A stretch of DNA of 64,000 bases from Mesorhizobium sp. (GCA_004020645.1 SAQL01000013.1:62001-126000), one strand, 5' to 3'; shown: positions 8,744-18,108, counted from the first letter of the stretch. The notes: generated by a model from the sequence alone, not told the origin. Made by a program: numbers and translations.

Positions 8744-8800
8744 GAGCTTAATCTTTCGCACGATCCCCAGCGGGGAATCGATTCCGATTTCGGGCCATGG
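8702..8800. repeat. Palindromic repeat, family A (copy 2, inverted) overlapping the ptrB stop
   Basis: Inverted relative to copy 1: the hairpin ACAGCGCC..AAGGGCGCTGTA comes first, then CGGGGAATCGATTCCGATTT. The in-frame stop of the oligopeptidase gene (TAG, 8741-8743) lies in the GCGCTGTAG arm, the same arm that supplies the premature stop in the SH3-like pseudogene. Confidence 0.8.
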
Positions 8801-8905
8801 CCTGGCTGATTTTCCGCTCGCAATTGCGATGGCCGCGCGCTACCCAATGCGCGGCTTTTCGCTGCCGCGCCACCCACAATCATCCAGTCACGCCAAGGGT
8901 CTGCC

Positions 8906-9289
8906 ATGTTGCTCGTCGACGTCTATCTCGACAAATCGCCCATCCAGGGCATCGGTGTATTTGCCAAGAACCACATTCCCCGTGGCACACTGGTTTGGAA
9001 GCTCGATCCCAATTACGACCGGCGCATCCCGGTCGAGACCTATGAGCGCGAAACCGGGCCGATCAAAGCCTATCTCGATCGCTATTCCTATCCCGACCGG
9101 CGCGACCCGAACTACATCGTCTTCGAAGCCGACGACGCGCGCTACATGAACCATGCCGATGACCCGAATTGCGACGTCTCCTCGCCCGAGGAGACGTATG
9201 CGTCGCGCGACATCGCGCCCGGCGAGGAAATGACCTGCAACTACAATCATTTCTTCGAAGCCGGCTTCGATTTCCTCGGCGACCGCTGA
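8906..9289 (+). CDS. SET domain-containing protein
   Basis: The 127-residue protein is essentially one SET domain, the fold of lysine methyltransferases. Features are QGIGVFAKNHIPRGTLVWKL at the start, ARYMNHADDPNC corresponding to the R-[FY]-[IM]-N-H signature, and GEEMTCNYNHFF near the C-terminus. It would bind S-adenosylmethionine and methylate an unknown protein. There is no post-SET cysteine cluster. It is monocistronic, between ptrB and the convergent cytochrome genes. Bacterial SET proteins of this size are common in rhizobia, but their substrates are largely unknown. Confidence 0.85.
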   Translation: MLLVDVYLDKSPIQGIGVFAKNHIPRGTLVWKLDPNYDRRIPVETYERETGPIKAYLDRYSYPDRRDPNYIVFEADDARYMNHADDPNCDVSSPEETYASRDIAPGEEMTCNYNHFFEAGFDFLGDR

Positions 9290-9317
9290 CGCGCCGCCAT
9301 CCCGTCCGGTCTTCGCG

Positions 9318-10268
9318 TCAGCTCGAAGGCTGCTTGCGCGCCGGATAGCCATCGGGATGCGGCGGTATGGCCTTCAGATAGGCTGATATTGCCGCCCGGT
9401 CCTCGGGCGTCAGTTCGGCCATGTTTCTCTGCACGTCGACCATGGCGCCGCCAACGGAATCGAAATCCGGCGTGAAGCCGGTTTCGAGAAAGTAGGCGAT
9501 GTCGGCCTCCGACCAGTCACTGAGCCCGCCTTCACCCGAAGTGATGTTCGGCACAATGCCGCTGCCTTCGGCAGCAGTGGCTCCGGCCAGCCACGCGCTC
9601 TTCCTGGTGCCGCCAGCAAAATCACGCGGCGTGTGGCATTCGCCGCAATGGCCCGGCCCTTCGACCAGGTAGCGGCCGGCCATCACCGGATCCGGCGTGC
9701 CATCGGGGAAGGAAACCACCGGCTGGTCACTTAAATAGAGACGTTTCCACAGCCCGATGCCGCGACGGATGTTGAACGGGAATCCCAGTGAATTGGGCGG
9801 CGCCTTGCCGGCGACCGCCGGAAGCGTTTTCAGGAAGGCATGGAGATCGGCAATGTCGGCCGGCTTCATGCGCGCGTAGGATGCATAAGGAAACGCCGGA
9901 TAGAAATGCTCGCCGCTCGGCGACACCCCCTTCATCATTGCGTTGGCGAGGTCTTCGACCGACCAGGCGCCGATACCGTCCTTGGCATCCTGCGAGATGT
10001 TCGGTGGCACGAAGGTGCCGAACGGCGTCTTGAGTTCGAGACCGCCTGCCAGTTGAAGGCGGGCATCGCCTTGTGAGCCTGGCTTCGCATGACACGATGT
10101 GCAGCCTCCGGCATAAAAAACGCGCTTGCCCCTGGCGGCATCGCCGGGGCCGAGTTGCGCCAGGGTCTGAGTGTCGAGCCTGACCGGCGCCGACAGGAAC
10201 CAGCCGGCGACAGCGCCGGCGGCGCCCAGAACGAGGGCGGCGCCGACGAGTTTTTTCAGCCGGCGCAT
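9318..10268 (-). CDS. Di-haem cytochrome c family protein
   Basis: The 316-residue protein has an N-terminal membrane or signal segment (LVGAALVLGAAGAVAGWFLS) and two class I cytochrome c domains with haem motifs CTSCH and CGECH. Candidate axial Met residues lie in ANAMMKG and in the C-terminal domain. The architecture resembles cytochrome subunits of periplasmic alcohol or gluconate dehydrogenases, but no dehydrogenase gene is adjacent. It starts 9 bp after the cytochrome c' gene on the same strand, so the two are likely co-transcribed and work in periplasmic electron transfer. Confidence 0.88.
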   Translation of the reverse strand: MRRLKKLVGAALVLGAAGAVAGWFLSAPVRLDTQTLAQLGPGDAARGKRVFYAGGCTSCHAKPGSQGDARLQLAGGLELKTPFGTFVPPNISQDAKDGIGAWSVEDLANAMMKGVSPSGEHFYPAFPYASYARMKPADIADLHAFLKTLPAVAGKAPPNSLGFPFNIRRGIGLWKRLYLSDQPVVSFPDGTPDPVMAGRYLVEGPGHCGECHTPRDFAGGTRKSAWLAGATAAEGSGIVPNITSGEGGLSDWSEADIAYFLETGFTPDFDSVGGAMVDVQRNMAELTPEDRAAISAYLKAIPPHPDGYPARKQPSS

Positions 10269-10277
10269 CGCCCGCTA

Positions 10278-10721
10278 TCAGCCCTTCTTTATCCTGTATG
10301 TCTGGTGGCAGGTGCCACAATCGCCGCCTATGGTGTTGAACCCCGTCTTCAAGGCATCGACGTCGGCAGGGGCGGCGGCCGCCGCCGCCTTGACGTCGGC
10401 GAGATATTTTTCCTCAACCGCCTTGAAGCCGGCCATATCCTCCCAGATCTTGGGGGCAGCGGTGGTGTCGCCGGTTTCGCTGCCAGCCGGGAAAAGGGTG
10501 TCGACGTTTGCATGGAATTTCTCGGCGTTGGCCTGCAACGCCTTCAACGCCACCAGCACGGCCGCGGCGTCATAGGGGGCCTCGCCCTTGACCACTTTCG
10601 ACAATTGGCCGGCGATCTTTCCGCGTTCCTTCATCAGGGCCTGGCGCTCCTGGATCGGATCGGCGAATGCCGCCGAACCGGCGAAGGCGAGCGTCGAGAT
10701 GGCGAGGATAAGCTTTCTCAT
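10278..10721 (-). CDS. Cytochrome c' (class II c-type cytochrome)
   Basis: A signal peptide (MRKLILAISTLAFAGSAAFA) is followed by a four-helix-bundle sequence of about 125 residues ending with the haem site CGTCHQTYRIKKG, where the single CXXCH lies very near the C-terminus. That is diagnostic of cytochrome c'. These periplasmic proteins have a five-coordinate haem that binds NO and can give NO resistance. The first gene of a two-gene operon with the di-haem cytochrome c. No perfect FNR/NnrR box was seen in the 150 bp upstream. Confidence 0.92.
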   Translation of the reverse strand: MRKLILAISTLAFAGSAAFADPIQERQALMKERGKIAGQLSKVVKGEAPYDAAAVLVALKALQANAEKFHANVDTLFPAGSETGDTTAAPKIWEDMAGFKAVEEKYLADVKAAAAAAPADVDALKTGFNTIGGDCGTCHQTYRIKKG

Positions 10722-10880
10722 TCAATTGGCTCCTTGGTGAAGACGTTTCGGATGAAGGTCGGAACTGATCGATAACGGCAAAATTGGCTTAAAAATTCCG
10801 GAAATTCGCCTCACGCTTGTGTGAATTTTTTGCGGCAGTCGTTCTGTGCTGGAAAAGGGCGGCCGATCTTGAGCCAAAAG

Positions 10881-10907
10881 AAAAGCCCCGGTTTTGCCGG
10901 GGCTTTT
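10881..10907 (-). terminator. Rho-independent terminator of the superoxide dismutase gene
   Basis: An 11 bp perfect stem (AAAAGCCCCGG / CCGGGGCTTTT) with a 5-base loop lies 17 bp past the stop of the superoxide dismutase gene. Read on the minus strand the stem ends in a U run. Confidence 0.85.
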
Positions 10908-10924
10908 CTGCAACTCAGTTAGGC

Positions 10925-11521
10925 CTACGCCTTTTCGTAAAGCTCAAGGACATGGTCCCAGTTGATGAGGCTGTCGACGAAGGCCTCGAGATATTTCGGC
11001 CGAGCGTTGCGATAGTCGATGTAATAGGAGTGCTCCCAGACATCGACGCCCAGGATCGGCGTCGCGCCATGGACCAGCGGGTTCTCGCCGTTCGGCGTCT
11101 TCGAGATCGCCAGCTTGCCGTCCTTGACCGAAACCCAGGCCCAGCCGGAACCGAACTGGGTGGTTCCGGCGGCGATGAAGTCGGCCTTGAACTTGTCGTA
11201 GCCCCCGAGGTCGCTGTCGAACGCCTTTTGCAGCGCCCCCGGCAATTTGTTGCCGCCGCCGCCCTTCTTCATCCACTTCCAGAAATGGATGTGGTTGTAA
11301 TGCTGGCCGGCATTGTTGAAGAGCCCGGGGTTCTTGCCGAAGGACTGTTTCACAACCTCTTCGACCGACAAATCGCCGAGCCCGGCTTCGGCAGCCAACT
11401 TGTTGCCGTTGTCGACATAGGCCTTGTGGTGCTTGTCGTGGTGATACTCCAGCGTCTCCTTCGACATGTAAGGCTGCAAGGCCTCGTAGTCATAGGGCAA
11501 GGCGGGCAATTCAAAAGCCAT
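10925..11521 (-). CDS. sodB: Superoxide dismutase, Fe/Mn type
   Basis: Full-length Fe/Mn-SOD of 198 residues starting MAFELPALPYDYEALQPYMS. Metal ligands are in TLEYHHDKHHKAYVD (first His), FNNAGQHYNHIHFW (second His) and VDVWEHSYYIDY (Asp and His). It converts superoxide to oxygen and hydrogen peroxide in the cytoplasm. The ATG at 11521 is preferred over 11554 because GAGGAG lies just upstream and homologues begin here. Iron versus manganese use cannot be settled by eye. A strong terminator follows. Confidence 0.95.
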   Translation of the reverse strand: MAFELPALPYDYEALQPYMSKETLEYHHDKHHKAYVDNGNKLAAEAGLGDLSVEEVVKQSFGKNPGLFNNAGQHYNHIHFWKWMKKGGGGNKLPGALQKAFDSDLGGYDKFKADFIAAGTTQFGSGWAWVSVKDGKLAISKTPNGENPLVHGATPILGVDVWEHSYYIDYRNARPKYLEAFVDSLINWDHVLELYEKA

Positions 11522-11626
11522 CGGTCGTACTCCTCGTGGAAAAATGCGGTGCAATACCGGACTAACATAGGTCTGGATTGATATGGAGCAACTCCGGAAT
11601 GAAGCGCCGGTTCGCTTTTTCGCCAG

Positions 11627-12505
11627 TCAGCCGGTCGAAGTCGAATGCGCCCAATCCCAGTAGAGTTCGCGCGCCTTCTTGGCTACAGGCCCGGGCTGGA
11701 GATTGCGATCCTCGATGCGGGTGACCGGCACGACCTTCGAATGGTTTCCCGTCGAGAATATCTCATCCGCTTCGAGAAAATCGCGCACCGACAGCGTCTT
11801 TTCGGTGGTCTTGAACCCATACTCGCCAAGCAGCGTCATGGTCCGCGAGCGGGTTATACCGGACAGGAACGTGCCGTTCGGCGCCGGCGTCAGGACATGG
11901 CCGTCCTTGACCAGGAAAATGTTCGAGGTTCCGGTCTCGGCGACATTGCCAAGCATGTCGAGCACCAGGGCATTGTCGAAGCCGCGCATCTTGGCTTCGA
12001 GGATGGCACGACCGTTGTTGGGATAAAGGCAGCCGGCCTTGGCGTTGGTCGGCATGGTTTCGATGGTCGGACGCCGGAACGGCGAGACGGTGACCGAAAA
12101 GCCCGACGGCGGGATCATCGGCGATTCATAGAGGCAAAGGCAGAAACGGGTCGAGGCCGGATCGGCCGGCACGCCCATATAGCCACCATGCTCGGCCCAG
12201 TACATCGGCCTTATGTAGACCGCCGTCTTGCCGTCGAACTTCTTCAGCCCGTCCCAGGTCAGCCCGACGATCTTTTCGGCGCTCATGGATGGTTTGAGAC
12301 CAAGCGCGATCGCCGAAGCGTTTACCCTCGCGGCGTGGCGGTCGAGGTCGGGGGCGACGCCCTCGAACCAGCGGGCACCGTCGAACACGCTGGTGCCGAG
12401 CCACATGGCATGACTGCGCGGCCCTAGGATGGCGATGTTGCCTTCGTACCAGTCGCCATCCACAAAGGTCCATGTCGCGGATTGCGCCGCAGTCGCCAGT
12501 GTCAT
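11627..12505 (-). CDS. Branched-chain amino acid aminotransferase-like protein (class IV PLP enzyme)
   Basis: The 292-residue protein has the class IV aminotransferase fold. The PLP Lys is in PTNAKAGCLYPNNGRA and the phosphate-binding region is NVAETGTSNIFLVKDG. N-terminal FVDGDWYEGNIAILGP and WLGTSVFDGARWFEG match the BCAT/ADCL/D-AAT superfamily, with BCAT the likeliest because of the YIRPMYWAEHGG segment. It would interconvert Val/Leu/Ile and 2-oxo acids. Start ATG at 12505 is chosen as the family start; the frame is open to 12577. A standalone gene, divergent from the dehalogenase gene. An additional BCAT paralogue is usual in rhizobia. Confidence 0.85.
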   Translation of the reverse strand: MTLATAAQSATWTFVDGDWYEGNIAILGPRSHAMWLGTSVFDGARWFEGVAPDLDRHAARVNASAIALGLKPSMSAEKIVGLTWDGLKKFDGKTAVYIRPMYWAEHGGYMGVPADPASTRFCLCLYESPMIPPSGFSVTVSPFRRPTIETMPTNAKAGCLYPNNGRAILEAKMRGFDNALVLDMLGNVAETGTSNIFLVKDGHVLTPAPNGTFLSGITRSRTMTLLGEYGFKTTEKTLSVRDFLEADEIFSTGNHSKVVPVTRIEDRNLQPGPVAKKARELYWDWAHSTSTG

Positions 12506-12659
12506 CGCTTGGTTTCCGTTCCAGACTGTCCTGTGTCGCCATTGGAAGATGCTTTGGCGTCTGCCGTCAACGGGCATCGCTGAGATTTGTTGAGGCCAGC
12601 GCTATGTGAACTGCAATCTGTGCTTGCGCCTTGCCTTGCCTCGCCGCAAAACTGTCACC

Positions 12660-13322
12660 ATGCACCACGCGGCTTACGTTTTCGACGCTTACGGCACGCT
12701 GTTCGATGTCCATGCCGCCGTGCGCCGTCATGCCGACCAGATCGGGCCGGATGGCCAGCTCCTGTCGGAAATATGGCGCGCCAAGCAGCTGGAATATTCC
12801 TGGGTCAGGACGCTGATGGGGGCCTACGCCGATTTCTGGCAACTCACCGAGCAGGCGCTCGATTTCGCGCTGCGCAAGGTTCCCTCCGCGGACATGGGGC
12901 TCAGGGCCAAGCTGCTCGACGCCTATTGGCGGCTGGACTGCTATCCGGAGGTGCCCGTCGTGCTCAAGGCGCTCAAAGCATCTGGCGCCAAGCTAGCGAT
13001 ACTCTCCAACGGCTCGCCTGAAATGCTGGAGGCGGCGGTCAACTCGGCCGCGCTCGACCAGTTTCTGGACGACATCTATTCCGTCGACGCCGTCAAGCGC
13101 TTCAAGGCCGATCCGTCGGTCTACGACATGGTCACGACAGGCTGGCGCCTCTATCCGGATGCGGTGTCGTTTCAGTCATCCAACCGCTGGGACGTTGCCG
13201 GCGCCACCAAATTCGGTTTCCGGACAGTCTGGATCAACCGCTCCAACCAGCCCGAGGAATATCAGGATTTTCCGCCGGCCCTGATCCTGCCCTCGCTCGA
13301 AGGCTTGCTGACTGGTGGCTGA
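12660..13322 (+). CDS. Haloacid dehalogenase, type II (L-2-haloacid dehalogenase-like)
   Basis: HAD-superfamily enzyme of 220 residues. The nucleophile Asp is in YVFDAYGTLFDV, motif II Ser in LAILSNGSPEML, the Lys region in VKRFKADPSVYDM, and the last acidic motif in SSNRWDVAGA, all in type II 2-haloacid dehalogenase spacing. Such enzymes hydrolyse short-chain L-2-haloalkanoates or related substrates with inversion. The ATG at 12660 removes an unlikely Cys-rich leader. A family A palindromic repeat begins immediately after the stop. Natural substrate unknown. Confidence 0.88.
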   Translation: MHHAAYVFDAYGTLFDVHAAVRRHADQIGPDGQLLSEIWRAKQLEYSWVRTLMGAYADFWQLTEQALDFALRKVPSADMGLRAKLLDAYWRLDCYPEVPVVLKALKASGAKLAILSNGSPEMLEAAVNSAALDQFLDDIYSVDAVKRFKADPSVYDMVTTGWRLYPDAVSFQSSNRWDVAGATKFGFRTVWINRSNQPEEYQDFPPALILPSLEGLLTGG

Positions 13323-13323
13323 C

Positions 13324-13416
13324 GCATGACCCGGAATCGATTTCTGGAAGGGACCATGCGCAAAGTAAAAGTGCTACAGCGTCCTTACGCGTCCAAATGG
13401 ACGCCGCGCGCTGTAG
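13324..13416. repeat. Palindromic repeat, family A (copy 3)
   Basis: Starts GCATGACCCGGAATCGATTT and ends ACGCCGCGCGCTGTAG. It begins one base after the TGA stop of the dehalogenase gene. The AT-rich core palindrome is shortened compared with copies 1 and 4. Confidence 0.8.
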
Positions 13417-13573
13417 CCCTGTTGCCCCGGCGCAACAGCGGCGGCGCCGCCACAGCTTTGCCTTGGTTTGTCCACCCTCAAGCCAGAATCGGAACCGCCT
13501 ATCGCGCCGGGCATTGGTAGGGCTGGCGCCGCGCTGATCAGCGTATTCAAGTTTTTCGTTTTGAAAGGCAATT

Positions 13574-14398
13574 ATGCTCACAACCGAAATCGAACCCTAT
13601 CGCCTGAGCCGTCGCGGCTTTCTCAGCGCCGCTGCGCTCGGCGCCGCCTCGATTGCGGTTTCCGCCTGCACCACCGTGGGAGGGCAGCCGGTCGAGCCGC
13701 CGCCGCCAGCCAATGTCGAGCCGCCGCTCCTGGATTATGCAACGATGTACGCTCCGGTCAGCGACGGTGGCTTCGAGCTCCCGGGCATACCGTTCGAGAA
13801 AATCGACGAGCAATTTCTGCGTCAGATCGTTCCCGATCCGACCGGCCAACGGCCCGGCACCATTGTCGTCGATACGGCTGGCCACCACCTCTATCTCGTG
13901 CGTCCGGGCGGACAAGCCATTCGTTACGGTGTCGGGCTGGGTCGCGCCGGTTTCGAATGGTCTGGCGATGCCGTCGTCCAGTGGAAGCAGAAGTGGCCGA
14001 AATGGACCCCGCCGGCCGAAATGATCGCCCGCCAGCCCGAGCTCGCAAAATACAGCGCCGAGAATGGCGGCATGCCCGGCGGGCTGACGAATCCGCTCGG
14101 CGCGCGGGCGCTGTATCTCTTCGAGGGCAACGAGGACACGCTTTACCGCCTGCACGGCTCGCCGGAGTGGTTTTCCATAGGCAAATCGGTGTCATCTGGC
14201 TGCGTTCGCTTGATAAATCAGGATATTATCGACCTTTATGACCGTGTGCCCAACAAGACGCCGGTGATCGTTACCGCCGGTGTCGGTCAGGAACTGGTTG
14301 CCACGGCAGACCGCAAAGCCATTCCGATCGATGCGGGCGTCCCGGAAGGATCGATCCTGCTCGGCCCGGCAAGAGCGGTCTCGGACTCGATTTTCTGA
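13574..14398 (+). CDS. L,D-transpeptidase (YkuD domain) with Tat-type lipoprotein signal
   Basis: The N-terminus SRRGFLSAAALGAASIAVSACT combines a twin-arginine motif with a lipobox-like Cys. A Pro-rich linker precedes a YkuD domain with RLHGSPEWFSIGKSVSSGCVR, which contains the catalytic His and Cys (SSGCVRL). These enzymes form 3-3 peptidoglycan cross-links or attach proteins to peptidoglycan in the periplasm, a major mode of cross-linking in Rhizobiales. 274 residues, monocistronic, with a terminator-like hairpin 18 bp after the stop. Confidence 0.92.
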   Translation: MLTTEIEPYRLSRRGFLSAAALGAASIAVSACTTVGGQPVEPPPPANVEPPLLDYATMYAPVSDGGFELPGIPFEKIDEQFLRQIVPDPTGQRPGTIVVDTAGHHLYLVRPGGQAIRYGVGLGRAGFEWSGDAVVQWKQKWPKWTPPAEMIARQPELAKYSAENGGMPGGLTNPLGARALYLFEGNEDTLYRLHGSPEWFSIGKSVSSGCVRLINQDIIDLYDRVPNKTPVIVTAGVGQELVATADRKAIPIDAGVPEGSILLGPARAVSDSIF

Positions 14399-14415
14399 GC
14401 CGGTCGAAGCAAAGT

Positions 14416-14444
14416 AGCGGCCATCGAGCCGCTCCTTTTATTTT
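14416..14444 (+). terminator. Terminator of the L,D-transpeptidase gene
   Basis: Stem AGCGGC / GCCGCT with a 6-base loop followed by CCTTTTATTTT, a typical intrinsic terminator 18 bp downstream of the transpeptidase stop. Confidence 0.75.
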
Positions 14445-14670
14445 CTAGGATTGTCCCCAAAGCGGTGCCCGCCTCTGGGTCCGATGCTTATGTCGGAGCA
14501 TCGCATAGCCACGCACTACGTGGCAAAGCCACTAGTCTAGTCACGCTCATCAACCACCGTGAACGTAGAAATAATCTGCGTCATAGGCCTATAGTCCGCT
14601 TGCTATCCTCAGCGGCTTAGAGGCGTCTTCTGGATCGTACGCTGGGCGGACGTTCCCTCTACGGCTTCAG

Positions 14671-14841
14671 TCAGACGATGTTGCCTTCACGATCGACTTG
14701 CACGCCCTTTTTGCTCAAGGCGCGCGCGTGCGGCCGGTACGCGATGGCCAAGAGTATGACCTTGACCTCGGCATATGCGGAAAGAAGACCTGAGCACTCC
14801 GCGAGATCCGCTATTGGCGTGTAGCCGCGGTCCAGCCCCAA
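14671..14841 (-). pseudogene. Unrecognised gene remnant (3' fragment)
   Basis: Between the transpeptidase and the HerA-like gene, the minus strand has a 57-codon frame bounded by a TAA at 14842-14844 and ending in TGA at 14671-14673. It reads GYTPIADLAECSGLLSAYAE, VKVILLAIAYRPHARAL and SKKGVQVDREGNIV, which has natural amino-acid composition and codon use. It has no ATG start and probably is the surviving C-terminus of a truncated gene. The family is not recognised. The remaining stretch 14445-14670 holds no gene I can support. Confidence 0.35.
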
Positions 14842-14864
14842 TTAGGCCGATGACACCAATGCAC

Positions 14865-16409
14865 TCAGCGCCCCCTTGCCAGACTGCCGAGGATGCCGCG
14901 AACGATCGCCCGTCCCACGGACGAGCCGACCGAACGAACCACCGATTTGATCGCCGCCTCCGCCACCGTCTGGCGATTGGACGCTCGCGGCGCCGGTGCT
15001 CGCCTGCCGCCGGTGGGCTGGTGAGCGGGATCGTCATTGCCGAAGCCTGGAATGGTCCAGCGTGAGCGGCCGCTCTCCTGCTGCTGCGCCTCTGCGTCGA
15101 GAGCGTCCTTGGCCTTCTTCTGCAGCATCTCGAACGCCGAATCGCGATCGACGGTCTGGTCGTACTGTCCCGCAACCGGGCTCTCAGTGATCAGCTTGCG
15201 GCGCTCGTCAGGCGTGATCGGCCCGAGCCGCGACGACGGCGGGCGAACCAGCGTCCGCTGGACCATGGACGGAACGCCTTTGGCTTCCAGCGTCGAGACC
15301 AGAGCCTCACCGGTGCCGAGCTGCGTGATTACGGTCGCACAGTCGAAATCGGGATTGGGCCTGAACGTCTCGGCGGCCGTCCTCACGGCCTTCTGCTCCC
15401 GCGGCGTGTAGGCGCGCAGGGCGTGCTGCACCCGGTTGCCGAGCTGGGCCAGAACCGTTTCGGGGATATCCAGCGGATTCTGGGTGACGAAGTAGACGCC
15501 GACGCCCTTCGAACGGATCAGGCGGACCACCTGTTCGACGCGGTCGACCAGCACCTTCGGCGCGTCATCGAACAGAAGGTGCGCCTCGTCGAAGAAGAAG
15601 ACCAGCTTCGGCTTGTCGGGGTCGCCGACTTCGGGAAGCTCCTCGAACAGTTCCGACATCAGCCACAACAGGAATGTCGCATAGAGTCTAGGATTCATCA
15701 TCAGCTTGTCGGCGGCCAGCACGCTGATCGCGCCGCGGCCGTCGCGGGTGGTGCGCATGATGTCGGCTATGCGCAGCGCCGGCTCGCCGAAGAAATTCGT
15801 CGCTCCCTGCTGCTCCAGGACCAGCAGCGTGCGCTGGATCGCGCCGACCGAGGGTTTTGTGACATTGCCGTAGCGAGCGCCGATTTCTTCGGCGCGTTCG
15901 GCGATGTTGGCAAGAAGCGCTTGCAGGTCCTTCAGGTCCAGCAGCAACAGGCCCTCTTCGTCGGCGATGCGGAAGGCGATGTTCATGATGCCTTCCTGCG
16001 CCTCGGACAGGTTCATCAGGCGCGACAGAAGCAGCGGCCCCATTTCCGAGACGGTGGCGCGGATCGGATGGCCCTGCTCGCCGAACAAATCCCAGAAGAT
16101 GACCGGAAATTCCTGGAAATCATAAGGATCGAGCTTGATCTGCTCGGCGCGCTTGACCAGAAAATCCTGTGCCGTGCCCATCATGGCGATACCGGACAGA
16201 TCGCCCTTGATGTCGGCGCAGAAGACCGGCACGCCGGCATTGGAGAAACCTTCCGCCAGGATCTGCAAGGTCACGGTCTTGCCGGTGCCGGTCGCGCCGG
16301 TGACCAGGCCGTGACGATTGCCATACTGAAGCAGCAGATTTTCGGCGCGCTGGTAGCTGTCATCAGGCTTTCGGCTGGCTCCTATGAAAATACTGGTGTC
16401 GTCAGCCAT
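14865..16409 (-). CDS. HerA-like ATPase / DUF853 family protein
   Basis: The 514-residue protein has Walker A GATGTGKT at residues 38-45 and Walker B VFFFDEAHLL, with the HerA/FtsK-type segments PVFCADIKGDLSGIAMMG and VGVYFVTQNPLDIPETVLAQ. This is the DUF853 family (E. coli YjgR-like), predicted hexameric NTP-driven translocases. The start at MADDTSIFIG (16409) is chosen because upstream codons look non-coding. The C-terminal ~60 residues are basic and low-complexity, ending in a Gly/Val-rich segment like other DUF853 proteins. No NurA nuclease gene is adjacent, so a role in DNA end resection is not supported. Confidence 0.87.
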   Translation of the reverse strand: MADDTSIFIGASRKPDDSYQRAENLLLQYGNRHGLVTGATGTGKTVTLQILAEGFSNAGVPVFCADIKGDLSGIAMMGTAQDFLVKRAEQIKLDPYDFQEFPVIFWDLFGEQGHPIRATVSEMGPLLLSRLMNLSEAQEGIMNIAFRIADEEGLLLLDLKDLQALLANIAERAEEIGARYGNVTKPSVGAIQRTLLVLEQQGATNFFGEPALRIADIMRTTRDGRGAISVLAADKLMMNPRLYATFLLWLMSELFEELPEVGDPDKPKLVFFFDEAHLLFDDAPKVLVDRVEQVVRLIRSKGVGVYFVTQNPLDIPETVLAQLGNRVQHALRAYTPREQKAVRTAAETFRPNPDFDCATVITQLGTGEALVSTLEAKGVPSMVQRTLVRPPSSRLGPITPDERRKLITESPVAGQYDQTVDRDSAFEMLQKKAKDALDAEAQQQESGRSRWTIPGFGNDDPAHQPTGGRRAPAPRASNRQTVAEAAIKSVVRSVGSSVGRAIVRGILGSLARGR

Positions 16410-16669
16410 GTGTTCGGTCTCCGCAAACCTGAAGTGTTGAATGCCCTGGTCTATTGAAAGTAGCGGGGCTCGCCGCAGGTATAATGACGCCATTGCGCAG
16501 CGACAATGGCCAGGGTCGAAATTGGGCTTTTTGGAGCTTGCGGATTTTGCGCATGTTTGGCAATCGGTTGACGGTTCACCGTCGCAGGACGCGTGTTGCA
16601 TTGTGATATGGGACGGGGAACCGTAGACTGACGTTCCAGGCCTATCGGCCGAGAAGACGAGGAGAGCGG

Positions 16670-18108
16670 ATGGGCGCCGGTGCCTTGAACCACGATGCCG
16701 AACTTCCGAACCCTGACCGGCAGCGGTGGCTGGCCCTTGCGGAAAAAGCCTTGGCCGGCGGATCCTTCGAGGAAAAGCTCGTATCCCATACGGACGATGG
16801 CATCCGCATCGAGCCGCTCTATAATCGTTCAGTCACCGCAGAGCCTCTCGCGCGGGCAAATCCCAGATCGCCGTGGATCGTCAGCCAGCGTATCGACGAT
16901 CCGGATATCGGCCGCGCCAAAGCCCAGGCCCTGGAAGATGTCGCACAGGGCGCCACCGGATTGTCGCTTGTCTTCGAAGGCGCGCCGAATGCGTTCGGCT
17001 ACGGCCTGCCGAGGACTGCCGAGGCGCTGGAGACCGTGCTCGACGGCGTGCCGCTCAACCGCATCCAGGTCCGTATCGACGCGCATCCCTGGAGCCGCGC
17101 CGTGGCCGACTGGCTGGTTGCGTTCTTGAGCAAGCGACGGTCGGACCCGGCAAAGCTCAACCTTTCCTTCGGTATCGATCCGGCGGCGATCTTTGCGGGA
17201 ACCGGCCGGTTGCGGATGTCGATCGAGGCCCTGCAGGCATCGATGCCGCAGTCCCTGGCACATTTTTTCTCGATGGGCGTGCCCGGGGTTCTGCTGGAGG
17301 CAGACGGACGCGTCTTCCACAATGCCGGCGCCACCGAAGCGCAGGAGCTGGGCACCATGATGGCTTCGGCGGTCTCCTATCTCCGGATGTTCGAGGAGGC
17401 GCGCCAGCCGCTCGTCTATGCGGCGCCCCATATCGGCTTTGCGCTGAGCGTCGACCAGGATCAATTCGTGTCGATGGCCAAGGTCAGGGCTTTGCGCAGG
17501 CTGTGGGCGCGTGTTCAGGAGGCATGCTCGATCGCCGCCTCCACCGCCAACATCCATGCCGAGACGTCCTTCCGCATGATGACTTCGGCAGACCCGGAGA
17601 CAAACATCCTGCGTACTGCGATCGCCGGTTTTTCCGCGGCAGCCGGCGGGGCGGATTCGATCTCCATCCTGCCGCATACGATCGCGCATGGCCTGCCGGC
17701 GGGCTTTGCCCGCCGTGTCGCCCGCAATACACAACTGATCATGGCCAGCGAAAGCCATATCGACCATGTCGCCGACCCTGCTTGCGGTTCGGGCGCGGTT
17801 GAAGCGCTGACCGCCGACCTCTGCGCAGCGGCGTGGGAAGAATTCCAGCGGATCGAGGCAGAAGGCGGCGTGCTGTCCAGCCTGCAGCAAGGACATATCC
17901 AGAAACGGGTTCAGGCGGCCGCCGCCCGCCGCAGTGCTGCCTATCAGGCGGGCGATCGGGCCATCATCGGCACGACGCTTCACCCGTCGAAGACCGAACG
18001 TCCGGTCGAAACGCTGGCGGCGGAGCGGCGGCCTGCCGTCACCGAGGGCGTAGCTGTGTGCGAGCCGCTGTTTCCGATCCGCCTCGATCAATCGATCGGA
18101 GCAGCGCC

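Noticed and set aside
14445..14670. Possible transposase remnant (minus strand YDADYFYVHGG)
   Set aside because: Only about 11 residues resemble an IS-type motif, which is too short to support a call.
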